The notes below the pieces were generated by a model, which had not been told where the DNA came from, made no database searches, and saw only the letters and a program-made list of their open reading frames with translations. The position numbers and the translations under genes are program-made. From positions 1-64,000 of the forward strand of contig JACMLU010000016.1 of NCBI GenBank assembly GCA_014379405.1: a stretch of 64,000 bases of DNA. The letters are read 5' to 3'. The stretch comes from Flavobacterium sp. (GTDB lineage: Bacteria > Bacteroidota > Bacteroidia > Flavobacteriales > Flavobacteriaceae). Positions 54,485-63,438 of the stretch are shown here, one piece after another (positions within the stretch are counted from its first letter, which is position 1; each line of letters begins with the position of its first letter).

Positions 54485-55354
54485 TTAAAGAATATGTTTT
54501 TGAGCTTTGTATGAAGAACGCACCAGCGGACCGCTTTCTACGTGACGGAAGCCTAATTCCAATCCGAATTTTTCGTATTTGGCGAATTGTTCCGGCGTTA
54601 TAAATTCTTTTACCGGCAAGTGTTTTTTGCTCGGTTGCAAGTATTGCCCGATGGTTACAATGTCAACATTGGCATTTCTTAAATCTTGCATTGTTTGGAA
54701 TACCTCTTCTTCAGTTTCGCCAAGACCAAGCATAATTCCAGATTTGGTCCTGTTGATTCCTTGTGCTTTTAAATATTTCAACACTTCAAGACTTCGGTCG
54801 TATTTGGCTTGAATACGCACTTCACGAGTCAATCTACGAACGGTTTCCACGTTGTGGGAAACTACTTCTGGATTGGCTTCCACGATTCGGTCTATGTTTC
54901 TTTCGATACCTTGAAAATCTGGAATTAGGGTTTCAAGTGTTGTTGTTGGGTTCATTCTGCGAATGGCTTTCACGGTTTCAATCCAAATAATGGAACCGCC
55001 ATCTTTCAAATCGTCTCTGTCCACACTTGTGATTACGGCGTGTTTGATGTTCATTATTTTTATGGAACGCGCTACTTTTTCTGGTTCATCCCAGTCCACG
55101 GTTTCGGGTCTTCCGGTTTTTACGCCACAAAAGCCACAAGAACGCGTGCAGATATTTCCCAAAATCATAAAGGTTGCCGTTCCTTCGCCCCAGCATTCGC
55201 CCATATTCGGACAACTTCCCGAGGTGCAAATGGTGTTCAGGCTGTATTTGTCCACTAACCCACGGAGTTCTGTATATTTTTGACCGATTGGGAGTTTTAC
55301 TCGCAACCATTTTGGCTTTCCAGTAGGTAATGCATTCTCTAAAACAGTTTCCAT
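54485..55354 (-). CDS. lipA: Lipoyl synthase
   Basis: The 289-residue radical SAM enzyme inserts sulfur into octanoyl groups. It shows the auxiliary cluster Cys43, Cys48 and Cys54 ([14 protein letters not shown]) and the radical-SAM cluster Cys69, Cys73 and Cys76 ([10 protein letters not shown]). The C-terminal serine of RSSYKAQ is the extra ligand. Length is normal. lipB is not adjacent. Confidence 0.97.
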   Translation of the reverse strand: METVLENALPTGKPKWLRVKLPIGQKYTELRGLVDKYSLNTICTSGSCPNMGECWGEGTATFMILGNICTRSCGFCGVKTGRPETVDWDEPEKVARSIKIMNIKHAVITSVDRDDLKDGGSIIWIETVKAIRRMNPTTTLETLIPDFQGIERNIDRIVEANPEVVSHNVETVRRLTREVRIQAKYDRSLEVLKYLKAQGINRTKSGIMLGLGETEEEVFQTMQDLRNANVDIVTIGQYLQPSKKHLPVKEFITPEQFAKYEKFGLELGFRHVESGPLVRSSYKAQKHIL

Positions 55355-55561
55355 AAATTATTTTTTGAAAGTGCAAAGATAAGGAAAGTTGTTTTAGGAA
55401 CGGGAATTAGTGTATTGGGATTTTCTATACAGGAATTGGGATTTTGTTATAAATTGTAGCTATTCATTTTGCAATTGTTTGAGATTGACCACTTAGGTAA
55501 AATCCCTCCAAAATTGTGAATATCTATTTTAGGAATGCGGCTGTTTTTCTTCTCTAAAATC

Positions 55562-55569
55562 TATCTTTG
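55562..55569 (+). promoter_or_regulatory. -7 element of the DUF4494-type gene
   Basis: TATCTTTG fits TAnnTTTG and lies 21 bp before the ATG at 55591. This rules out the longer reading frame starting at 55567. Confidence 0.6.
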
Positions 55570-55590
55570 GCATCCTTAAAAAAAAATATT

Positions 55591-56148
55591 ATGAGCGGAA
55601 TGTGGTACGAATGCAAAGTAAAATACAGAAAAACTGATGAAACTGGAAACCAGAAAGTTACTACCGAACCATACTTGGTAGATGCCTTATCCTATACCGA
55701 AGCGGAGTCCAGAATCAACGAAGAAATGAAAGCTTATATCAGTGAAGAATTTAAAATTACGAATATAAAAGTGGCGAATTATGCCGAGATTCATCCTTTC
55801 GAAAATGCAGATCGCTGGTTTAAATCCAAAATTTCTTTATTGGCTTATGACGAAGAAAGCGGCAAAGAACGCAAGACTAATATGTATGTTTTATTGCAAG
55901 CCAACGACGTGAAAGAAGCTTTTGACAATACCATCAGCGTGATGAAAGGCACGATGGGGGACTATTCTATTCCAGCCATTTCGGAATCCCCGATTATGGA
56001 TGTTTTTCCTTATTTCTCTGGTGATGAAGATGAATTGGAGCAAATGGAAAAGTTCAATGCGCTCAAAGCTTCCAAACCTGAAAATGATGCTGTGAAAATC
56101 GAAGACACCATGGAATTTGATGACGAGGTTGTGGCGGATAGTTATTGA
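55591..56148 (+). CDS. DUF4494-type conserved protein
   Basis: The 185-residue cytoplasmic protein begins MSGMWYECKVKYRKTDETG. Its core (YLVDALSYTEAESRINEEMK, then YAEIHPFENADRWFKSKISL) matches a conserved Bacteroidetes family I know as DUF4494. It has an acidic C-terminal tail (EDTMEFDDEVVADSY). Function unknown. No operon partner. Confidence 0.8.
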   Translation: MSGMWYECKVKYRKTDETGNQKVTTEPYLVDALSYTEAESRINEEMKAYISEEFKITNIKVANYAEIHPFENADRWFKSKISLLAYDEESGKERKTNMYVLLQANDVKEAFDNTISVMKGTMGDYSIPAISESPIMDVFPYFSGDEDELEQMEKFNALKASKPENDAVKIEDTMEFDDEVVADSY

Positions 56149-56186
56149 TTTTTCTTTTTTATTGGGAAATAAAAAAGTCCCAATTT

Positions 56187-56210
56187 GTCATTGCGAGGAA
56201 CGAAGCAATC
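56187..56210. repeat. Copy of the GTCATTGCGAGGAACGAAGC dispersed repeat
   Basis: The sequence GTCATTGCGAGGAACGAAGC followed by AATC matches a repeat that I know as widely scattered in many bacterial genomes. It folds as ATTGC...GCAAT. It is short and not gene-like. Confidence 0.65.
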
Positions 56211-56301
56211 ATATTTGTTGCTCTCGTTATGTGATGGTGCCCGTTCCTTCTTATGCAAATCTAAGGCTGTGCATTTTATAACCTGAATTCGATTATTCTT
56301 T

Positions 56302-56456
56302 TATCCCGTAGGGATTTTATATTGGTAGTAATATCATTGTGTTGTAGTCATTTGTCCCGTAGGGACTAAACGGATTTTGAGAAAAATGTATAGTCCCCAA
56401 CGGGACAAAATCAATGAATTTTATTTTTTCTACCAATATAAAATCCCGACGGGATA
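56302..56456. repeat. Nested REP-like palindromic element
   Basis: The outer arms are TATCCCGTAGGGATTTTATA plus TTGGTAG (56302-56328) and its complement at 56430-56456, 26 of 27 bases. The inner arms are TTTGTCCCGTAGGGACTA (56351-56368) and TAGTCCCCAACGGGACAAA (56391-56409). Each carries a small CCCGTAGGG-type palindrome. The two nested pairs resemble paired REP units (REPIN-like) of Bacteroidetes. Confidence 0.8.
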
Positions 56457-56514
56457 AAAATTAAAATCAGATAGTTAAAAATCGAACTTAGGTTAAAATA
56501 AAAAATATTTTACA

Positions 56515-57135
56515 TTAATCATAAATCGGAGAGAAAAGTATCTCTTCTTTATGGTTTGTTTTGGCTGAAATTCTAGTCTCTTTTAGACAAGTGCCTTTTT
56601 CATCTTTGGTTTCGCAGTTTACCACAACTTCGTCAACAAGGTTGTTGTTTTTGTCCTTGGTGACAATTTTAGCCAATTCGTTGTTTGCATAATAAAAATA
56701 CTGGGTGTGGAAAGTGTTAAAATTATCCACTATTCTATTAATGGTTCCATCTTTATTATAATGATAAATGGCTTCGTTTTGTTTGTGTTGTTTTTGAGTA
56801 TAACAGCTGATGCGTTCGCGTTGGTTCGGTTTCCAACGAGTTTTGCAATAATACCGTTCCCTGTCTGGATACGATTCTACCACAAACCATAATTTCTTTT
56901 TGGTTTCTTGCACTAGATTGCCTGCAGCATCAACCGTTTTGGAGTATTTGATGCGGCCATTTCCTGTAAAGACTATTTTCTTTTTATGCAAAAGCGTTTT
57001 CTGGTTATTTACCACCAGATATGTTTCTTCCGTTGCCGATTTTATTCCTTCAGGTAGCAGTCGTGTCTTGGTGTACTTTTTTGTGGCACAGGATTGTACT
57101 GTCAAGAGCAGAATCAAAAATAATAAACCTCTCAT
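56515..57135 (-). CDS. Lipoprotein with MORN-like repeats
   Basis: The 206-residue protein has a lipoprotein signal (LLTVQSC, Cys near residue 16). The body shows short repeated strands (GNLVQETKKKLWF, YHYNKDGTINRIVDNF, YYANNELAKIVTKDKNNNLV), similar to MORN/toxin-antitoxin-immunity-like or Rhs-like YD patterns, but I cannot place it surely. It is probably anchored to a membrane. Its upstream gap separates it from the GH2 gene. Confidence 0.55.
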   Translation of the reverse strand: MRGLLFLILLLTVQSCATKKYTKTRLLPEGIKSATEETYLVVNNQKTLLHKKKIVFTGNGRIKYSKTVDAAGNLVQETKKKLWFVVESYPDRERYYCKTRWKPNQRERISCYTQKQHKQNEAIYHYNKDGTINRIVDNFNTFHTQYFYYANNELAKIVTKDKNNNLVDEVVVNCETKDEKGTCLKETRISAKTNHKEEILFSPIYD

Positions 57136-57396
57136 AATCGTAAAGTTTAGTGATGCACTAAGTTATTGATTTTAAGAGATTTAAAAAAGAATTATTATGC
57201 TAGAAATCAGAAATATAAATAAAAGTAAGTGATTTAGTTAAACTATTACTTCCCAATAATAATAATTTCGGTAGAATGTTTTTTACTCAAAAAATAACTC
57301 ATTTTCGATTAAAATTCACAGAATTACCTTATATAAAGGTATTGCAAAACCGTGTTCTCGTTGATATTGTACTCTCCCTAGTTAGGAAAACGATGC

Positions 57397-60183
57397 TTAT
57401 TTATTAAACTTGAAATAGATTTTATTAATCATATTAGGTGTTCCACTATAATTTTTAAATTGATGTAACTGGGATTGCGGACCGTAATGTTCTGCCGTCT
57501 CAAACTTAGTGCCCACAGCAGGTATGGCATCCATAAAGGAAATATTACCTGATGGGTAAGGCGGATTAGTGTAATTCTTTTTTTCGTCATAAAGGCGTTG
57601 AACAGAAGGTGTAAATAAATGCAGGGAAACATCTTCTGATGCACAATATACTTCAAAAGGTGTAGGACACAGAAGCTTCATTCCATAGAATAAAGAATAA
57701 TATCCCTTGAATTCAGGATAATTCCATACTTCTCCCGTTATGGCATCGTTATAGGTTTTGTCCCATATATTCAGTGTGCCCCCTTTTAGTCTGTTATTAT
57801 ATACTCTGTATGGACCGTTTGCAAATATTTTTGCTCCTGTAATGTCTTTTTCAGGAAAATTAAATGTTATTCCACACATCTTAATTTTATCCAACGGTTT
57901 GTAATTGTAATCTAATTCTAGCACCCCATCTTTTTGCATAGTCCAGGTAAATTGATAAGGGGTTCTTCCCTTCGGGGATACATATGTGGCATCTATACTG
58001 TAGGTTCCGTTATTAGAACGAATAGATACTTTTTCACATTTTAGTTGTTGATCTGTAATAAATACCGGACCATTAGAAAGAGGTATTATTCCATCTGCAT
58101 TTTTTACTTCATCGAGCATAGCAGTTGTTTTGTTAATTTTAACGGTAATGTTTGATGCTGACAGTATAAATTGGGAGTCATTTTCGGTTTTAATTACTTT
58201 TTCATTTTTAGATGATTGACTGTTCAGAACTCTATGTGTAAAAAAGGCAGGTGAATTTAACTCGTAGCTCCATGTAAAGAGTTCTTTTCCATTAAAATCA
58301 TTAGCTGTAAGGTATAGAACATCAAAATCTTTCCAGTTGGATGGTAGTAATAATTTAAGTTCTCCTTTGCCTCCAGGTGCAATATTTGGAGCATCTATTT
58401 TTCCTTTCAGTTCTTCATTATCTCCATCCAAAGATTTAATTTTTTTAAGAGTATAAGAAAAACTGCAGCTGTTTGTGTTGGTAAAATCGTAACGGTTTTC
58501 GATGGTAAATTTGCCATCCCATAATGGGGTTATATATTTCTTTTCGACAGATATAGGAGACCATATTTCTTTAATAGTATAAAAGCTACCTTCTTTTTCG
58601 CGATAGGGTCCAACTATTCCATCAGCACCTGAAGCCTTATCGGTATCTAGTATGTTGTTTTTATCGGTTCTTACCACACCTTCATCAGCGAAAACCCATA
58701 AAAACATTCCGGCAGAAAGTGGATTGGATAACATTAGATTCCAGTAATCATCTAAGCCAGCACCATGGCCTCCATCATAAAGTCCGTGTAAATTTTCTGT
58801 AGGCATAAAAATATCACGACCGTTGAACATATTTTTTATTCCTGAATTATATGTGATATAATGTACGGTATTAATATCGTCATGAAGTCCCCATGGATGT
58901 AGTACAGGTCGTTTTTGAATATCTAACCTTTTGAATAACGGATCTAGATCAAAATTAAATCCACCCTCATTGCCATTTGCCCAAAAAATGACTGACGGGT
59001 TATTCAAATCTCTTTTAATCATTTCATTGACAAGAATTGTCCCTACTGGCGTGTCGTAAGGAGGTTCCTGCCACGCGCAAAGTTCGTCTATTATATATAA
59101 ACCCATTGAGTCACAAAGTTCCAGAAAATGTTTATCAGGTGGATAATGAGACATACGAACAGCGTTCATGTTCATTTCTTTTATCAGCATTATATCCTTT
59201 AAACTTTGCTCTTTACTAACAGTACGACCCGTATTTGGCCAAAAGCAATGACGATTGACACCTTTAAATTTTATTTTTTTATTATTAATATAAACACCGT
59301 CTCTTTGTCGTACTTCTATCGTACGAAATCCGAAACGTTCAGTAATAGAATGTAATATGTTACCATTGTGACTTACAGTTATAATTGCATCGTACAGATC
59401 AGGAGATTCTGCTGACCATGGTTTAATATTTGGTATTGAAGAAGCTGCTGTTAGTCTTTTGCTTTTTTCTTTTAATACAGATTCAAACTCAGCTACTTTT
59501 TTTCCAGATTTTGTTTCAAAAATTTCAACCTTAGTTTTTGTATTAGCAATTTCTTTATCTAAAAATAATTCTAAATTAAAGGGGCCATCGTGTTTAGCGT
59601 TAATTCCTGAATATTCTATGAAGGTTTTTGGAACAGCTTCTAAATAGACCGGTCTGTAAATACCTCCAAAAACCCAAAAATCAGCATCACGTTCGGCTTC
59701 GTTAACACTTTTATTGGATGACATTTTACTAACTTCAACTTCTAATTTGTTGTCAGATTTTGTGGTGATTAAATCCGTTATCTCACGTTTAAAACGATAA
59801 AAAGCGCCTTGATGAATCGATCCTGCTTGTTTACCGTTTATCAACACTTTAGTATCAGTCATGGAACCATCGAATACTATAAAAATACGTTTGTCTTTCC
59901 AAGCCTCTGGAATGGTAAAAGAAGTTCGGTAAAGTCCTTTTTCAGAAGATTTGACTTTTTCATATCCATAATTGTATTCACCAAATCCTTCTAATTCCCA
60001 ACAAGAAGGTACTTTGATTTTTGTCCATTGGCCACTGTTTCGCCCTGCTGTACAAAAGAAATCCCATTTAACACTGTCTTCGCCACTATCGCCAGACAAC
60101 ATTTTTTTTTCAGTTTGCTGTGCAAAAGAATTATTAAATACGATACAGAGTAATGATAAAAAAAAATAATTGGTGATTTTCAT
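57397..60183 (-). CDS. Secreted glycoside hydrolase family 2 enzyme
   Basis: The 928-residue protein starts at ATG 60183 and has a signal peptide (MKITNYFFLSLLCIVFN). It has the GH2 layout: N-terminal sugar-binding domain (about 40-190, VPSCWELEGFGEYNYGY), an Ig-like domain, the TIM barrel with GVNRHCFWPNTGRT, MNMNAVRMSHYPPDKHFLEL and acid/base Glu in FWANGNEGGFNF. A candidate nucleophile Glu lies in FMPTENLHGLYDGG. C-terminal Ig-like and jelly-roll parts follow. Substrate could be a beta-galactoside, beta-glucuronide or related sugar. It is monocistronic, next to the trp operon. Confidence 0.88.
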   Translation of the reverse strand: MKITNYFFLSLLCIVFNNSFAQQTEKKMLSGDSGEDSVKWDFFCTAGRNSGQWTKIKVPSCWELEGFGEYNYGYEKVKSSEKGLYRTSFTIPEAWKDKRIFIVFDGSMTDTKVLINGKQAGSIHQGAFYRFKREITDLITTKSDNKLEVEVSKMSSNKSVNEAERDADFWVFGGIYRPVYLEAVPKTFIEYSGINAKHDGPFNLELFLDKEIANTKTKVEIFETKSGKKVAEFESVLKEKSKRLTAASSIPNIKPWSAESPDLYDAIITVSHNGNILHSITERFGFRTIEVRQRDGVYINNKKIKFKGVNRHCFWPNTGRTVSKEQSLKDIMLIKEMNMNAVRMSHYPPDKHFLELCDSMGLYIIDELCAWQEPPYDTPVGTILVNEMIKRDLNNPSVIFWANGNEGGFNFDLDPLFKRLDIQKRPVLHPWGLHDDINTVHYITYNSGIKNMFNGRDIFMPTENLHGLYDGGHGAGLDDYWNLMLSNPLSAGMFLWVFADEGVVRTDKNNILDTDKASGADGIVGPYREKEGSFYTIKEIWSPISVEKKYITPLWDGKFTIENRYDFTNTNSCSFSYTLKKIKSLDGDNEELKGKIDAPNIAPGGKGELKLLLPSNWKDFDVLYLTANDFNGKELFTWSYELNSPAFFTHRVLNSQSSKNEKVIKTENDSQFILSASNITVKINKTTAMLDEVKNADGIIPLSNGPVFITDQQLKCEKVSIRSNNGTYSIDATYVSPKGRTPYQFTWTMQKDGVLELDYNYKPLDKIKMCGITFNFPEKDITGAKIFANGPYRVYNNRLKGGTLNIWDKTYNDAITGEVWNYPEFKGYYSLFYGMKLLCPTPFEVYCASEDVSLHLFTPSVQRLYDEKKNYTNPPYPSGNISFMDAIPAVGTKFETAEHYGPQSQLHQFKNYSGTPNMINKIYFKFNK

Positions 60184-60250
60184 GTTAATATGGTTTATTA
60201 ATAGAATCACGAAAGTACTAATTAACTTTTGTTTAGCAACAGAACATAAG

Positions 60251-60283
60251 AAACGGCGTCTAAAATTAATTTAAACGCCGTTT
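60251..60283 (-). terminator. Terminator after the trp operon
   Basis: AAACGGCGT and ACGCCGTTT form a 9-bp stem with an AT-rich middle, 23 bp past the trpA stop. The T-tail on the minus strand is weak, so efficiency is uncertain. Confidence 0.7.
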
Positions 60284-60305
60284 GTTTTTTATCATAGAAA
60301 TGTTT

Positions 60306-61067
60306 TTATCGAATCGCTTTCACAAATTCTTCAATTTTTCCGCTTCCGTTTTCTTTTAAGTGAGTGATAAATGCACTTCCAATAATGGCACCTTTGGCAA
60401 ATTGCGTGGCTTGGTTGAATGTTTCTTTGTTGCTGATTCCAAAACCTATGATTTGAGGATTTTTCAGGTTCATTTCTGCAATGCGTTTGAAATAGGTTTC
60501 CTGCGTGTTTCCAAAACCAGATTGCGAACCCGTAACACTTGCCGAGCTTACCATATAAATAAATCCGTCCGAAACGCTGTCGATAAAACGAATGCGCTCG
60601 TCCGAAGTTTGTGGCGTAATCAGGAATATGTTTTTAAGTCCATATTTGTCGAAAGTCGCTTTGTATTCCTCGGCATACACATCAACGGGAAGATCTGGAA
60701 TGATTAGGCCATCGATGCCGATCTCGGCACATTTCTGGCAAAAGGCTTCCACGCCATATTGCAACATTGGGTTGAAATACCCCATAATTACCAATGGAAT
60801 GGAAACTGTTTTTCTAATATCTTTTAATTGGTCAAACAAAATTTGGGTGGTCATTCCGTTGTGCAACGCTTGTGTGGAACTCGCTTGTATGGTTGGTCCA
60901 TCTGCCAAGGGATCGCTGAACGGCAATCCGATTTCGATCATGTCGACACCGTTTTTTTCCAAGTCTTGGATGATTTGTACGCTATCGTTCAGATGGGGAT
61001 ATCCCGCTGAAAAATAGATGGAAAGTATCTTTTTGTTTTCTTGTAACTTTTGGTTTATTCTGTTCAT
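60306..61067 (-). CDS. trpA: Tryptophan synthase alpha chain
   Basis: The 253-residue TIM-barrel subunit cleaves indole-3-glycerol phosphate. Catalytic Glu45 (MIEIGLPFSD) and Asp56 (PLADGPTI) are present at family spacing. It is the last trp gene here, separated from trpB by the gamma-glutamylcyclotransferase gene. Confidence 0.96.
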   Translation of the reverse strand: MNRINQKLQENKKILSIYFSAGYPHLNDSVQIIQDLEKNGVDMIEIGLPFSDPLADGPTIQASSTQALHNGMTTQILFDQLKDIRKTVSIPLVIMGYFNPMLQYGVEAFCQKCAEIGIDGLIIPDLPVDVYAEEYKATFDKYGLKNIFLITPQTSDERIRFIDSVSDGFIYMVSSASVTGSQSGFGNTQETYFKRIAEMNLKNPQIIGFGISNKETFNQATQFAKGAIIGSAFITHLKENGSGKIEEFVKAIR

Positions 61068-61120
61068 TTTTTTATTTTTTCAGATGCAACATCTGTTTTT
61101 CTCTTGTGTTTTTTATTCAT

Positions 61121-61441
61121 TTATAGTGCCGCACTATAAACCCATACCGTTTCGCTGGAATGCAATTGCACTTGAATGCGTTTGTAATGCATCCCTTCAT
61201 ATTTGTCGGCCAGTTCCAGGTCTCGTTCGCTGAGTTGGTAGCATATTCCGTCGATGCTGTCCTCCGGGTTTTGGGTTTCGGTAATAATGGGATATTGAAT
61301 GATTCCAAATTCTTCTTCGATAGGGATTCCCTTCACGGCATAGCCTATCAATTTGTCGGGAGTTCCTTTCAGCACACGTCCAAAAACTCTTTCTTGAATC
61401 TCTTTATCTTTCAAAGTTCCGTAAGCAAATAAATTTTCCAT
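61121..61441 (-). CDS. Gamma-glutamylcyclotransferase-family protein
   Basis: The 106-residue protein starts MENLFAYGTLKDKEIQ; a TTG two codons earlier is less likely. It has the YGTL motif, SIDGICYQLSERDLEL and DKYEGMHYKR typical of AIG2/GGCT folds. It may act on gamma-glutamyl amines or peptides. It lies between trpB and trpA on the same strand, 53 bp before trpA. It has no known role in tryptophan synthesis. Confidence 0.82.
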   Translation of the reverse strand: MENLFAYGTLKDKEIQERVFGRVLKGTPDKLIGYAVKGIPIEEEFGIIQYPIITETQNPEDSIDGICYQLSERDLELADKYEGMHYKRIQVQLHSSETVWVYSAAL

Positions 61442-61500
61442 TTTCAATAGTTATTAATAATGACTCCGTTTTTTTGCGTTAGGGTTAGTAGTGAAAATCC

Positions 61501-61525
61501 TTTTATGCCGGTGTTCGGCATAAAA
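61501..61525. repeat. Hairpin in the trpB-cyclotransferase gap
   Basis: TTTTATGCCG and CGGCATAAAA form a 10-bp perfect stem around GTGTT, in the 124-bp gap between trpB and the next gene. It could be a transcript-processing or attenuating structure. Confidence 0.6.
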
Positions 61526-61565
61526 GATTGTAACGAATAGCCCGACCCTTTTGGGGAACGCCCAA

Positions 61566-62747
61566 TTATAATTTAAAATAATCTATATAAGTACTCAAAT
61601 CTTTGTCGCCACGACCCGAAAGGCTTATCACCACGATATCGGTTGGTTTGAATTTTCTTTCTTTTAGAACCGACAAGGCGTGCGAGGATTCAATGGCGGG
61701 AATGATGCCTTCGAGTTTGCTTAATTCAAGGCCGGATTGCATAGCGTCATCATCGGTCACCGAGAAAAATTCAGCGCGACCCGTTTGTGCCAAGTGCGCG
61801 TGCATTGGTCCAACACCTGGGTAATCTAATCCCGCAGAAATCGAATAAGGTTCGGTAATTTGTCCATCGGGAGTTTGCATCAACAGGGTTTTGCAACCGT
61901 GAATAACACCCACTTTTCCGAGCTTGCTTGTGGCAGCGCTGTGTCCGCTATTCACTCCTTTTCCAGCTGCTTCCACAGCGATGATGCCTACTTTTTCTTC
62001 GTCTAGGAAATGATAAAAAGTTCCTGCGGCATTGCTTCCTCCGCCGATGCAAGCTACTACATAATCAGGGTTTTCACGACCTTCTTTTTCCTGTAACTGC
62101 CATTTGATTTCTTCGGAAATGATACTTTGAAAACGAGTTACCATATCAGGATAAGGATGTGGTCCAATGGCAGATCCAATGATATAATGCGTGTCGACAG
62201 GGTTGTTAATCCAATCGCGGATGGCTTCGTTGGTGGCGTCTTTCAAAGTTCTAGAACCTGAAAGTGCTGGTCGAACTTCGGCTCCTAACATTTTCATTCT
62301 TGCCACGTTTGGTGCTTGTCGTTCGATGTCGATTTCGCCCATATAAACGATGCATTCTAAACCCATCAAAGCACAAACTGTGGCAGTAGCAACACCGTGC
62401 TGACCTGCACCAGTTTCGGCAATGATGCGTTTTTTACCTAGTTTTTGAGCAACCAATATTTGTCCTACCGTATTGTTAATTTTGTGGGCACCAGTATGGT
62501 TCAAGTCTTCCCTTTTGAGGTAGATTTTGGTGTTGTATTTTTCAGATAAACTTTTAGCAAAATACAATGGACTAGGGCGACCTACATAATCTTTTAGCAA
62601 CTGGTCGAATTCTTTTTTGAATTCAGGTTGGGCGGTTATTTCAAGATATTTTTGGCGTAATTCTTCCACATTTGGATATAACATTTCGGGGATGTAAGCT
62701 CCTCCAAATTCTCCGTAATAGCCTTTTTCGTTAACGTTGTATGACAT
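61566..62747 (-). CDS. trpB: Tryptophan synthase beta chain
   Basis: The 393-residue PLP enzyme joins indole and serine. The PLP Lys89 is in [17 protein letters not shown], the glycine-rich phosphate loop [10 protein letters not shown] and a typical length are visible. It follows trpF by 11 bp. Confidence 0.97.
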   Translation of the reverse strand: MSYNVNEKGYYGEFGGAYIPEMLYPNVEELRQKYLEITAQPEFKKEFDQLLKDYVGRPSPLYFAKSLSEKYNTKIYLKREDLNHTGAHKINNTVGQILVAQKLGKKRIIAETGAGQHGVATATVCALMGLECIVYMGEIDIERQAPNVARMKMLGAEVRPALSGSRTLKDATNEAIRDWINNPVDTHYIIGSAIGPHPYPDMVTRFQSIISEEIKWQLQEKEGRENPDYVVACIGGGSNAAGTFYHFLDEEKVGIIAVEAAGKGVNSGHSAATSKLGKVGVIHGCKTLLMQTPDGQITEPYSISAGLDYPGVGPMHAHLAQTGRAEFFSVTDDDAMQSGLELSKLEGIIPAIESSHALSVLKERKFKPTDIVVISLSGRGDKDLSTYIDYFKL

Positions 62748-62758
62748 TTTAATTTTTT

Positions 62759-63388
62759 TTATTTTTTTGTACAGATGCGATTAATAGCGTCTGTACATAA
62801 TTGTATGTTTTTTAATCCAGGTTCGATTTCAAATTTACTATTTACATCGATGGCATAAACAGGTAAATTGGTTTTCAAAATTTCATTTACGGCCTCCATT
62901 TTCTCCATTCCAATTCCTCCACTCAAGAAAAAGGGTTTGGTTGACGGATAGTTTTCCAATACTTTCCAATCAAAAGTGGTTCCGTTTCCGCCGGGTAATT
63001 TTCCTTGGGTGTCAAAAAGGAAATAATCGCATACGGATTCGAATGGTTTTAATACCGCAAAGTCAAAGGTATCTAAAATTGAAAATACTTTTATGATTTC
63101 TGTCAGTTTTGGCATATTTTTTTTTAAGGTTTCGCAAAATTCTACCGATTCATCTCCATGAAGTTGAACGGCTTGCAAATCGTGTTTTTCGATTTTCTCC
63201 AGAATTTCTTCTAAAGGAGCATTTACAAATACGCCCACTTTTTTGATTGATTTCGGCAACGTTGGAATGCTTCCGTCAAAATAGCGTGCCGATTTCTCCC
63301 AGAATATAAAGCCCATATAATCGGGTAGGAGCGAGCCTACTTCGAGGATGTTTTCGGGGTATTTCATTCCGCAGATTTTGAGTTTCAT
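62759..63388 (-). CDS. trpF: Phosphoribosylanthranilate isomerase
   Basis: The 209-residue TIM barrel starts [14 protein letters not shown], with the catalytic Cys in KICGM and an Asp near the C-terminus ([10 protein letters not shown]). The ATG at 63388 is preferred over one ten codons earlier. It lies 11 bp before trpB. Confidence 0.95.
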   Translation of the reverse strand: MKLKICGMKYPENILEVGSLLPDYMGFIFWEKSARYFDGSIPTLPKSIKKVGVFVNAPLEEILEKIEKHDLQAVQLHGDESVEFCETLKKNMPKLTEIIKVFSILDTFDFAVLKPFESVCDYFLFDTQGKLPGGNGTTFDWKVLENYPSTKPFFLSGGIGMEKMEAVNEILKTNLPVYAIDVNSKFEIEPGLKNIQLCTDAINRICTKK

Positions 63389-63403
63389 TTTGTTTACTTT
63401 TTT

Positions 63404-63431
63404 ACCCGACAGGTTCAAAAACCTGTCGGGT
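63404..63431. repeat. Hairpin between trpC and trpF
   Basis: ACCCGACAGGTT-CAAA-AACCTGTCGGGT is a perfect 12-bp inverted repeat with a 4-base loop. It lies between trpC and trpF, inside the operon, and lacks a T-tail in the direction of transcription. Confidence 0.7.
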
Positions 63432-63438
63432 TTGGTAT

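Larger units (their letters stand above)
56149..56514. other. Repeat-rich intergenic region
   Basis: The gap between the DUF4494-type and lipoprotein genes carries a dispersed repeat (56187-56210) and a nested REP-like element (56302-56456). No coding is visible. Confidence 0.7.

Noticed and set aside
55567..55590. Longer start of the DUF4494-type gene at TTG
   Set aside because: The frame begins within the promoter -7 element; the ATG at 55591 is correct.
57324..57340. Near-palindrome TACCTTATATAAAGGTA as an operator
   Set aside because: It is short, AT-rich and single, so chance is likely.
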